Part shown: piece after piece, positions 1-6,182 of the stretch | Layout of the letters: each line of letters opens with the position of its first letter | Position numbering within the stretch: position 1 is the first letter of the stretch | NCBI GenBank assembly: GCA_003501565.1 | Contig: DNPC01000552.1 | Span: 587-6,768 of the forward strand | DNA from: Planctomycetaceae bacterium | Lineage (GTDB): Bacteria > Planctomycetota > Planctomycetia > Pirellulales > Pirellulaceae | DNA: 6,182 nucleotides | Direction: 5' to 3' | The notes under the pieces: model-generated | Told to the model about the DNA's origin: nothing | Seen by the model: the letters and a program-made list of their open reading frames with translations, nothing else | The model's database searches: none | Program-made: the position numbers and the translations under genes

Positions 1-25
1 TGCCGGCTGACGGTTAAACGAGACT

Positions 26-78
26 ATGCATCTGGTACGTAGGCCGGAACAATCAAGTGCATAGCGGCCTACGTGCAT
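26..78. repeat. Palindromic element downstream of jetC
   Basis: A perfect 10-bp inverted repeat, ACGTAGGCCG at 37-46 and CGGCCTACGT at 65-74, encloses 18 nt. It can be extended by ATGCA (26-30) pairing with TGCAT (74-78) across a 6-nt bulge, sharing one base. An alternative pairing, CTATGCA (24-30) with TGCATAG (58-64), competes with the extension. The structure begins about 9 bp after the jetC TAA. There is no T-tract on the minus strand after the stem, so it is a poor factor-independent terminator. It may be a dispersed REP-like palindrome or a 3' end stabiliser. I recall similar GTAGGCCGGAACAA palindromes in Pirellula-type genomes, but this is memory, not a search. Confidence 0.55.
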
Positions 79-86
79 AATCCGGG

Positions 87-3000
87 TTAAACGATATCTT
101 CGCGGCCGCTAATCTGCTCGGCTGAGATCTCGAGCAGCTCGCTGCGGTGCGTCGCCTTGTTTTTCACGACGTGCACATAGGTGCCAACATAGGGCTCTGT
201 CACGCGCGCCTTTGCGTCCAGAGGTGCGACTATCAACAACTGCAATCCGAAACGATCGAACAGATCGAGCGCGTACTCGGCGTGCCCATCGTCGCTGCGC
301 GAAAACATTTCATCGACCATCACAAAATGAAAACGATCACTCTGTCGAGCGTTCGGATCGAGATCGTATTGATAGGCAATCGCAGCGACCAACACCAAGA
401 ATGCAAGCTTACCTTTCTCGCCACCCGACTGCCCTGTTCCACCGTCGTAGTAGCTGCGAGCTTGGCCAGTTTCGGCCACGATCTCTCGGGCTGCGAAGTT
501 AAACCAGTTGCGGACATCGATCACTTTTTGCCGCCAACGCTCGTTGCCTTCGTCGCGGAATTTGGCAACCAGCTTTTCAATCCGCACAAAAGTGGCTTCA
601 TTGGCCTGAGGCGTACCGTCGAGTGTACCTGTCAAGCAATTCGCTAGGTCGCGCCGAAAATCCTGCACTTCGCGATCCTGGGCGTCGCTGGGCTCCAGCC
701 GCATATAGGTCCCGCTCTTCCATTCGAGCAGACGCAATGCAGTATTCAGCTGCTCTATCTTGTTCTTGATCTCCTCACGTTCGGTTTCCAACGAACTATG
801 CAGCATGCCGACTTCATGCAACACTTTTTCGTTCAATCGCTGCTTGAAACGCGATTCGTACTTCGGTAAATCATCAGCGGCAATTCGCTGATAAAGTTCC
901 ACGAAACTCTCCAGCGAAGCCACATCAGCGTCCAAATCTGACTGCTCGTCTGGGAATTTCTTTAAGAATCGGGTCATCGCGCTGGTGACTTCTTTCGAAA
1001 TCGGTGCGAGACGATCTGTCTGTTTATCGTAGTCACGACGCAGCAAGCGTTCGGTGTCCGCTTCCAGCGTTGCAAGCGTCTCGATAGACAGCTCTTCTTT
1101 GAGCAATTCCTTTATCGCGTCAAATTGTTCGCGATGTTGATCCTGGCGGCCGTTTACTTCGACTTGGTCGATCGTGCGCCGAGCATTGTTCAGAAACGCG
1201 GTTCCAGATCGCAGTTCAGATTCGTGCGTTGTACGACGAGCGATATGATCATCACGGTCTTGCTGGTGCCCGTCCACCTCAGCTTCCAACTTGGCCACTT
1301 GAAGTTTCAGCTCTTGCACCTGGTCGTTTGAGTTTTCCAGCTTTCCTTTTTCAAGCTTCAGCTGCGATGCTTCGTACTCGTGCTTTTCAAAATCGATGGT
1401 ATCAAAGTCGCTAACCGCCAGAGCCTGGTCCAGCGACTCGATCGCCGCGCTGGCTCGGTCAATCTTGTCAGCCAACTCCTGTGACCTAGACGTTAGCTGC
1501 TGCACGTCTTGTTCCAGTTGCTGGACGCCTTCAGCGAGGGCAAGTCGCTTTTGGCGATTGTCCCAACCGAGCACAAACCCACGACGGTCGGCGGACAAAC
1601 TTCGGTCATCTTTTTCGTGCTTGATCCCTCGGGACTTTAGGTGCCGATTCTTGGTCATCGCAGCACCGCGGGCCTTGGTGAACTCATCAACCGTGTCGCA
1701 CGCCTGGTAGTCAAATCGCGATGCCACTTCGGCTTTGACCCAAGGCGTCAGCGCGTGACCTTCGCGGTAGGTCAACTTGTCAACCAGCGACGTTGCCTCC
1801 GCCGCAGTTCGCTGCATGGTCGCTTGAGCCACTCCAACCTTCAGATATACCAAGCGCTGGCCCTTGCCGCGATCGTCGGTCAGCCGATTGTGATCAACGT
1901 AACCCGCCACTTTGGCATAGATTTCAGCTGGAACCAACAAGCTTCTAGCAAATCCGTGCAACACTTGCTCGATGGAAGCCTCCCACTCGCGCTGTTGGTC
2001 CGCCACGCTAATCAACTCAGCCGCGAAAGGGAGATCCGATGGTGCCAGCCGCAACGTCTGGCATAGACTGTCGCGCATAGAGATCATCGATTGCGGCAGG
2101 TTGTTTTTGCGTTTCTCTAGGGCCGCAAGCTCTTGCCGGTCTTCAGCCAGCTGGCTGGATAGCGAGCCGATTTCGTATTTAATTTTGTCGTCTTGTTCTC
2201 GCCAGCTTCGCCGCTCGTTTACTAGTTTTGCCCGTCGATCTGAGATCGCTTGGCGTGATTTGTGGAATTGCTCTGGAGAAGTGATCGCAGGCCTTAACCC
2301 AGCAATCGCCAACTGATTTTGAAATCGTGTCCGCGCCTCAAGCTTCACGGCAGCAAGTTGCTGCGCCTGCGTAATCAAGCCTGGCAAAGCTCGCAAGCGA
2401 TCGCCACCGGCCCGCTCGATTTCGACGTTGAGCCGAGCAATTTGGTTGCGTTTATCTTTCTGAAGAGCGTCGAGGCGCGCAATCTCGTCTACGAGAAACT
2501 GAATCTGCTGCCGCCACTTGCCGCACAGCGGCTCAAGCAGTTCCGTCGACTTGACCGCAAAATAGTATGCACAGGCATCAAGCCGGAGTCGTGCAGCAAC
2601 CTGCTGCTTAACCCGCTCATGATATCGCTGCCCCGCATCTTTGATGGGTGCCAGCAATTCTTCCTGCAAGCGAACACGCACCAACATCCGATGGGCTTCG
2701 CTTAATTCACTAAAGTGCGTGAGCAGTCGTTCGACTTTGTCTTGCCATGGCTTCGATTCAAGCATATGTTGCCGGATAAACAGATCCAACCGCTGAACGT
2801 CCTTAACGGCCACCGTCTGGTTGAAGATATCCATTGCCTTGGCCCGAAAGCCGGTTTTGCGCTGGATCCAGTTGAAATATTGCTTGTAGCTAGTCGCTGT
2901 TTGGAAGCCTCGCTCTCGAAGCTGCCGCGCGACACCACTCGCCTCTAGCCCAGAAAGATCGCCAACGATGGTACGTTCGTCTTCCGTGTACGCGTACACC

Positions 3001-3473
3001 TTTTCGACGGAATTATCACTAGCCAGGTACAAGACCTGGCAAATCGTAAAGCTCTTCTTTTTCGTCGCGCAGTGAAAACTCGCCAGCAGCGCTGTGTAAT
3101 GGCCTTGCGCGCTACGCAAGTACTGAATCTGCGGTCTACCACTGTCGCCAATAGTGCGATCGTACGCACCGCGAATGTAGGTCCGTTCATCGCGTTCATT
3201 CTTCATCGCACCGGCTGCGACGTTATAGTTGCGAGTCTGCGGACGAACCAAGAGCGTCAACAGAGCATCGACAAGCGTACTCTTGCCGCACCCATTTTCA
3301 CCAACCAGCAACGTTGTCTGGCCTTTCGGTTGAACGGAGTGGACGGCACCATCGAACGTACCCCAGTTGTAGACCTCCAGTCGACTGAGCCGATATCCGT
3401 CCAGCGGCGGTCGCTCTTGGTCTGCCTGGTCTGCGAAAAGGTCGTTCATGGTTGCATCAAGTGGTTGATTCAT
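87..3473 (-). CDS. jetC: Wadjet type I protein JetC, SMC/MukB-like ATPase
   Basis: JetC is the motor of the Wadjet complex: a dimeric SMC-like ATPase whose head engagement and hydrolysis drive DNA loop extrusion. The 1128-residue product is complete and of normal length. The N-terminal head holds Walker A GENGCGKS (58-65), the family-typical ERDERTYIRGAY (93-104) and FIRQHMLE (232-239). A long coiled coil spans roughly 245-460, a hinge-like domain roughly 475-600 (with LPFAAELISV at 481-490 and EQVLHGFARSLLVP at 502-515), and the return coil roughly 640-910. The C-terminal head has the ABC signature GQSGGEKGKL (1014-1023), Walker B FHFVMVDE (1048-1055), then the D-loop region FSRSD (1057-1061) and LQLLIVAP (1077-1084). 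All catalytic motifs are intact. The start is the first ATG; another ATG at codon 9 (3449) is possible because the first ~20 residues are poorly ordered. Neither has a Shine-Dalgarno site. SbcC-like annotation is a common alternative label, but the neighbours decide for JetC. Confidence 0.95.
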   Translation of the reverse strand: MNQPLDATMNDLFADQADQERPPLDGYRLSRLEVYNWGTFDGAVHSVQPKGQTTLLVGENGCGKSTLVDALLTLLVRPQTRNYNVAAGAMKNERDERTYIRGAYDRTIGDSGRPQIQYLRSAQGHYTALLASFHCATKKKSFTICQVLYLASDNSVEKVYAYTEDERTIVGDLSGLEASGVARQLRERGFQTATSYKQYFNWIQRKTGFRAKAMDIFNQTVAVKDVQRLDLFIRQHMLESKPWQDKVERLLTHFSELSEAHRMLVRVRLQEELLAPIKDAGQRYHERVKQQVAARLRLDACAYYFAVKSTELLEPLCGKWRQQIQFLVDEIARLDALQKDKRNQIARLNVEIERAGGDRLRALPGLITQAQQLAAVKLEARTRFQNQLAIAGLRPAITSPEQFHKSRQAISDRRAKLVNERRSWREQDDKIKYEIGSLSSQLAEDRQELAALEKRKNNLPQSMISMRDSLCQTLRLAPSDLPFAAELISVADQQREWEASIEQVLHGFARSLLVPAEIYAKVAGYVDHNRLTDDRGKGQRLVYLKVGVAQATMQRTAAEATSLVDKLTYREGHALTPWVKAEVASRFDYQACDTVDEFTKARGAAMTKNRHLKSRGIKHEKDDRSLSADRRGFVLGWDNRQKRLALAEGVQQLEQDVQQLTSRSQELADKIDRASAAIESLDQALAVSDFDTIDFEKHEYEASQLKLEKGKLENSNDQVQELKLQVAKLEAEVDGHQQDRDDHIARRTTHESELRSGTAFLNNARRTIDQVEVNGRQDQHREQFDAIKELLKEELSIETLATLEADTERLLRRDYDKQTDRLAPISKEVTSAMTRFLKKFPDEQSDLDADVASLESFVELYQRIAADDLPKYESRFKQRLNEKVLHEVGMLHSSLETEREEIKNKIEQLNTALRLLEWKSGTYMRLEPSDAQDREVQDFRRDLANCLTGTLDGTPQANEATFVRIEKLVAKFRDEGNERWRQKVIDVRNWFNFAAREIVAETGQARSYYDGGTGQSGGEKGKLAFLVLVAAIAYQYDLDPNARQSDRFHFVMVDEMFSRSDDGHAEYALDLFDRFGLQLLIVAPLDAKARVTEPYVGTYVHVVKNKATHRSELLEISAEQISGREDIV

Positions 3474-3500
3474 AGGGTTCTGGAGGTGTGAAAGCCAGGC

Positions 3501-3528
3501 AACAAAAACACCCTCCTCTCGGGAGGGT
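3501..3528 (-). terminator. Terminator-like hairpin in the jetB-jetC gap
   Basis: Read on the minus strand, a 7-bp GC-rich stem (ACCCTCC pairing with GGAGGGT, 5-nt loop) is followed directly by GTTTTTGTT. This is the shape of a factor-independent terminator. It is the jetC-proximal end of the inverted-repeat element, and the matching hairpin at the other end has no T-rich tail. It lies about 27 nt before the jetC ATG, too close to leave room for a promoter between them. It could reduce jetC transcription relative to jetAB, or be leaky. The T-run is short, so strength is uncertain. Confidence 0.5.
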
Positions 3529-3680
3529 CGGACTTGCGAGCCCTAGCGAGTAGGGCCGGGGAGAGTCCGAAGCTGCCAGGTATTCTGGCTAGTAACAACT
3601 TGTTGGAGCGCACTTTTCCGACGGGTGCATCCCCTCCCCGAACGCTCGTTCCTCATGTTCGACCCTCCCGAGGGGAGGGT
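3510..3680. repeat. 171-bp element with hairpin inverted terminal repeats between jetB and jetC
   Basis: The two ends, 3510-3530 and 3660-3680, are inverted copies of each other matching at 20 of 21 bases. Each end is also a perfect 7-bp hairpin, ACCCTCC-n5-GGAGGGT (3510-3516 with 3522-3528; 3662-3668 with 3674-3680). Inside are further stems: TCGGACT/AGTCCGA (3528-3534 with 3564-3570) enclosing GCCCTA/TAGGGC (3540-3545 with 3551-3556), and GCCAG/CTGGC (3575-3579 with 3585-3589). No convincing open reading frame lies within it, and no clear target-site duplication is visible. This looks like a non-autonomous MITE- or REP/BIME-like element; whether it is multicopy in the host cannot be seen here. 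It explains most of the 256-bp gap inside the operon; the remaining bases (3681-3729 and 3474-3509) show no gene. Confidence 0.72.
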
Positions 3681-3729
3681 TCGGCCGCCACGTTTGCGCC
3701 ACGTCGTTCTTAAACATCTGTCGAGGCCC

Positions 3730-4428
3730 CTACTCTTTGGGTGCATTTCCTGGATTCGCCGCAGTCGTTTCCTTTGCGGCTACCTTCTCGGCCTCAGCGA
3801 CCAGACTCTGGCGTAAACGCTCGAGTTCATCCAGCGGCAATCGCGCCTTGATGATCCGTCGCACTTCCCAGCTGGGCGGAGACTTTTCAAACTGCCGGAC
3901 AAATTTCAAGTCCTCGAGTTTTCGAAGCGATGCACCCAGCTGCCGATTCAGCTTAACGTCGTCGACTTCGGCGAAGAAATTCCGCCAGAGTGCCAGTAAA
4001 TCCGTTTGCTCAATTACGCAGCGTTCGTTCTGCAGGTCTTCTTCTTCGTACTGCCGCAACACATCGCGCAGCAGAACTGCCAATAGCGTTGCGTCATAAC
4101 CTAGTTTTGTTCGGCGAAACAACCGTGGGACTGACTGGTAATCCGGTGGGACTTCATCGTCCTCTGGCTGCCGCAAATACGCCATCGCACTGGTTTCGTC
4201 GACGATCAGGTAAAGCCCCAACCGACCGAAAAATTCTGACAGCGGCGAAACGTTCCGCAGCAGAACTTCCCAGAGTGTCAAATTATCATCGTTGTACACA
4301 ACGCCTTGCAGCAGCCGCACGGCGATCGGGCTCCATTCTGCTGGCGGCGGAAGCGCATCGGCGGCGGGACCAGCCGCGATTCGGTCTGCATCGGTTGCTG
4401 GCTGCAAAGTAGGTTCGGTGTCATTCAT
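3730..4428 (-). CDS. jetB: Wadjet type I protein JetB, DUF4194 KITE-like subunit (MksE/MukE-like)
   Basis: JetB is the small winged-helix (KITE) subunit that binds the JetA kleisin and helps hold DNA against the JetC heads. The product is 232 residues, a normal family length. DUF4194 hallmarks appear in order: RLLQGVVYNDD (38-48), FFGRLGLYLIVDE (66-78), AYLRQ (83-87), LFRRTKLGYDATLLAVLLRD (103-122), a helical region with LGASLRKLEDLKFVRQ (164-179), and the closing strand RRIIKARLPLDEL (190-202). The first ~30 residues are Ala/Pro/Asp-rich and the last ~22 (VAEAEKVAAKE onward) are Ala/Glu/Lys-rich; both are probably disordered. The ATG sits in the jetA stop as ATGA, with only a weak AGGA 11 nt upstream, so translation is probably coupled to jetA. 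It ends in TAG, and 256 bp of non-coding sequence separate it from jetC, where most such operons are tight. Confidence 0.92.
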   Translation of the reverse strand: MNDTEPTLQPATDADRIAAGPAADALPPPAEWSPIAVRLLQGVVYNDDNLTLWEVLLRNVSPLSEFFGRLGLYLIVDETSAMAYLRQPEDDEVPPDYQSVPRLFRRTKLGYDATLLAVLLRDVLRQYEEEDLQNERCVIEQTDLLALWRNFFAEVDDVKLNRQLGASLRKLEDLKFVRQFEKSPPSWEVRRIIKARLPLDELERLRQSLVAEAEKVAAKETTAANPGNAPKE

Positions 4429-5927
4429 CGCGGTCGATTTCCTGCTGTTCTGGCTTTGGCGGTGAAGGTGACGCGTGGCACACGGACGCGCAGTCCTGCA
4501 AACTGGTCAGCCGTTGCAACAATTTGGATCACGTCATGCTGCTCGCGGTCAATTTCGTGACCATCGTCATGGGCAATCTGCACGTATCCGATCAGCTCCA
4601 CGACGCCTTCGTCGGTGTTTTGCCGCGTGACCATTTCGGGAAGCGTCACTTGGCCACCGCCAAAGGTCGCCTCGCGAATCGAAGTGCGGAGCTTTCGCAT
4701 GTCCAGCCGCCGGAGGCTCGCAAACTTCGCCGCCAGCTCACTGACTTTGTCGAGGTCGACAACATTCTCTGTCGGCGATTCGGTCTCAAACTCAGTCGCG
4801 GCCTTCCAAAAAGCTCGGGCCAGTGGGTTGTTTAAACTGGTTTCCGTTGCGATTTGTACGCCGATTTCTGGCGGTTCCTCTTTCAAGCGGAGGGCTGCCT
4901 CCTTGATATCGCGCAACACTCCTGTGAGCCGAATACGCTGTTCAGTTGCTTGAACGTCCAACAAACGGCGCAGCGTAGACGAGAGCCGCGCAGTCGTCCG
5001 CATGACTTTGTCCGCTTCTGCCAGGAGCGATGGAACCATGGATCGCACGCGATGCAGCGAGCCGTGCTGTTCTTCCAGGGCCGGTAGCTGTTGGACTTCC
5101 TCAATCGTCTTTCGAAGTGCCGCCTGTTGATTGGGTGAAAATAGAAACGCAACGAAGGCAAAGAAGCTCACGCCTTCATCTTGTTGTTTCAGCATATCCT
5201 CAGCGTCCAAGGCGTAGCCCAGAATCCCTCCGCGCGCGGCTCCACCGCCCGACTGTTGCTGCTGCACATCGCGAGTAATCGATTGAAAGCGCTCTTCGAC
5301 CGCTCGAAAATCCGATTGGAGCGCCCGGAGCAGCTCAATGGCAGTTTGAAAACGCTCGCGGATTTGACTGGGGCGATAGACTTGCACGCTCTTACCCGAC
5401 TGGATCGCCTCAATCTCTTCGTCGATTTGTCGTCGCTGTTCTCTCAGGTACTCAAGTCGTCGCTCCGGGTCAGCCGAAGCCCCCCGAACGACGTCCTCTA
5501 GTGTTTCAATCACTAACCGCAAGCGACTTTCGGTTCCGACCAGTGAATTGTTACGGCTGAGCACCGATTCAACAAAACGCAATGCGTCCTCAGCGAATCG
5601 TGTCAGTTGAAATTGCGGCTCCGAACTATTCGCTTCCAAGAATCGACTCAGCCAACCATGGTCGACCCACTGTGCCAGGTATCGTTCGGCCGGGCCAGTC
5701 ATCACGTCGGGCTCGACTTCGTGCAGTTCTTCTTGGAAGCTCGACAGTTGGGACCGAAGCTCGGTTTGTCCGAGCGAAATCGTGTCGCCGGACTTGAACA
5801 CTTGATTCAGAAAATCCACTACCAACGGCGCAAGATCACTCCGCAGCAATCTTGCTGTGGGCGATGCGTCAAAGAAGCTTCGCAGCGAATCACGCCGCAT
5901 CGAAGCCAGGTAGCTACTCTCAGACAT
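4425..5927 (-). CDS. jetA: Wadjet type I protein JetA, DUF3375 kleisin-like subunit (MksF/MukF-like)
   Basis: JetA is the kleisin-like subunit that bridges the JetC heads and binds JetB in the Wadjet loop-extruding complex in the cytoplasm. The 500-residue product has the usual family length. Features typical of DUF3375 are visible: an N-terminal helical region of the form LRSFFDASPTARLLRSD (15-31), QWVDHGWLSRF (86-96), the strongly family-like stretch TESRLRLVIETLEDVVRG (132-149), DPERRLEYLREQRRQIDEEI (153-172), LQSDFRAVEERFQSITRDVQ (203-222) and FFAFVAFLFSPNQQ (255-268). Helical segments around 160-225 and 270-350 fit a kleisin with coiled coils. The ATG at 5927 is preferred over an in-frame ATG at 5981, because known family members begin close to this point and the extra 18 residues would be encoded by a GC-rich hairpin and G-run. 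No good Shine-Dalgarno site precedes either start. The TGA stop overlaps the jetB ATG by four bases. The family assignment is firm; the exact start is less so. Confidence 0.93.
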   Translation of the reverse strand: MSESSYLASMRRDSLRSFFDASPTARLLRSDLAPLVVDFLNQVFKSGDTISLGQTELRSQLSSFQEELHEVEPDVMTGPAERYLAQWVDHGWLSRFLEANSSEPQFQLTRFAEDALRFVESVLSRNNSLVGTESRLRLVIETLEDVVRGASADPERRLEYLREQRRQIDEEIEAIQSGKSVQVYRPSQIRERFQTAIELLRALQSDFRAVEERFQSITRDVQQQQSGGGAARGGILGYALDAEDMLKQQDEGVSFFAFVAFLFSPNQQAALRKTIEEVQQLPALEEQHGSLHRVRSMVPSLLAEADKVMRTTARLSSTLRRLLDVQATEQRIRLTGVLRDIKEAALRLKEEPPEIGVQIATETSLNNPLARAFWKAATEFETESPTENVVDLDKVSELAAKFASLRRLDMRKLRTSIREATFGGGQVTLPEMVTRQNTDEGVVELIGYVQIAHDDGHEIDREQHDVIQIVATADQFAGLRVRVPRVTFTAKARTAGNRPR

Positions 5928-5946
5928 GCTCAAACAAAACCCCGAA

Positions 5947-5968
5947 CCCCCCCGGCGGGCTATCCCGC
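5947..5968 (-). other. Hairpin and G7 run in the jetA leader
   Basis: On the minus strand the leader contains GCGGG-ATAG-CCCGC (5968-5955), a perfect 5-bp stem with a 4-nt loop, followed almost at once by seven consecutive G (5953-5947), then TTCGGGG. The hairpin ends about 27 nt before the preferred jetA ATG at 5927. An in-frame ATG at 5981 lies upstream of both, so a slippage in the G-run would affect only the longer product. It may be a small dispersed palindrome or a structured 5' leader; no regulatory class is recognised. Confidence 0.35.
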
Positions 5969-6030
5969 TAACGATCGGCACAGATTGGGGAAGCTCGCTG
6001 GGAGTCCCCTGCCCCGAAGACAGTTACATA

Positions 6031-6182
6031 TTAGTCTGAGACCGGCTCGGAGGCGTGCGAATTCGAGTATCCGGCCCCAAAGCTCGGCGGTCGCTCACCC
6101 GTCGCGGCTGACAACGCGTCATCAGGTGACGTCGATTGTTGACTGGCAGATTTCAGGCCGGGCAGGATTGGTTTCGACCTTG
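6031..6182 (-). CDS. 3' end of an unidentified gene upstream of jetA (partial)
   Basis: A reading frame on the minus strand is open from the window edge for 49 codons and ends at a TAA (complement of 6031-6033). The visible C-terminal residues are rich in Ser, Pro, Asp and Ala and end in HASEPVSD, which looks like a disordered tail. No domain can be recognised, so no function is proposed. Third codon positions are mostly G or C, which favours real coding sequence, but 49 codons is short enough to be chance. A competing minus-strand frame stops at 6122-6124 after about 19 codons and would be an alternative tail. If real, the gene ends 103 bp before the preferred jetA start and is co-directional, so jetA could be read through from it or have its own promoter in the gap. 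Confidence 0.42.
   Translation of the reverse strand, partial: RSKPILPGLKSASQQSTSPDDALSAATGERPPSFGAGYSNSHASEPVSD

Noticed and set aside
1..78. Minus-strand ATG at 78 open to the window edge as a possible jetD start
   Set aside because: The 26 codons run through the palindrome and do not resemble a JetD N-terminus; the two other minus-strand ATGs here meet stops within a few codons.
147..2705. Many plus-strand ORFs of 60-140 codons opposite jetC
   Set aside because: They lie antisense to a well-supported jetC frame with clear ATPase motifs, have no recognisable domains, and are low-complexity Arg/Ser/Leu-rich translations expected from the opposite strand of a real gene.
87..3473. JetC as SbcC or a RecN/Rad50 repair ATPase
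   Set aside because: The general ABC/SMC architecture fits, but adjacent DUF4194 and DUF3375 genes and family-specific motifs such as ERDERTYIRGAY and FIRQHMLE point to Wadjet JetC.
3510..3680. CRISPR-like repeats in the jetB-jetC gap
   Set aside because: There are only two copies, in inverted orientation, with no regular spacers; the arrangement is that of terminal inverted repeats.
3543..3816. Short ORFs on both strands across the jetB-jetC gap (3543-3746 minus, 3625-3816 plus)
   Set aside because: They run through the hairpin repeats and into jetB, are Arg/Pro-rich, and show no family features; the region is better explained as a structured repeat.
6028..6033. TAATAT on the minus strand as a -10 box for jetA
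   Set aside because: No acceptable -35 hexamer is found at 16-18 bp, and it overlaps the stop codon of the probable upstream gene; a six-base match alone is not enough.

Overview
The window carries the first three genes of a Wadjet type I (JetABCD) anti-plasmid defence operon, also known as MksBEFG or EptABCD. All three lie on the minus strand and are transcribed right to left: jetA (DUF3375 kleisin-like), jetB (DUF4194 KITE-like) and jetC (MukB/SMC-like ATPase). In this family the three proteins form an SMC motor complex that extrudes DNA loops. A fourth subunit, the Toprim-containing nuclease JetD, cuts small circular DNA. No jetD start is credible in the 86 bases that follow jetC, so the nuclease gene is either just outside the window, displaced, or absent.

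Layout, in transcription order. Positions 6182-6031 hold the probable 3' end of an unidentified same-strand gene. Positions 6030-5928 are the jetA leader, with a small hairpin and a seven-G run but no clear Shine-Dalgarno site. jetA (5927-4425) overlaps jetB (4428-3730) by an ATGA stop/start, so these two are very likely translationally coupled. A 256-bp gap follows. It is unusual for this operon type and is mostly filled by a 171-bp element with inverted terminal repeats, each end of which folds into its own hairpin. The jetC-proximal hairpin runs into a T-rich stretch and looks like a factor-independent terminator inside the operon. jetC (3473-87) is full length, with intact Walker A, ABC signature and Walker B motifs. 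The last 86 bases hold another palindromic element.

Organism: mixed GC content, weak or absent Shine-Dalgarno sites and intergenic GC-rich palindromes would fit a planctomycete, perhaps of the Pirellula/Rhodopirellula group. This is inferred from general appearance and memory of such genomes, not from a marker gene, and should be held loosely.

The genes themselves are recognisable members of a known system. What is unusual is the architecture: a structured repeat element with a terminator-like edge splits jetAB from jetC, and a second palindrome separates jetC from whatever follows.
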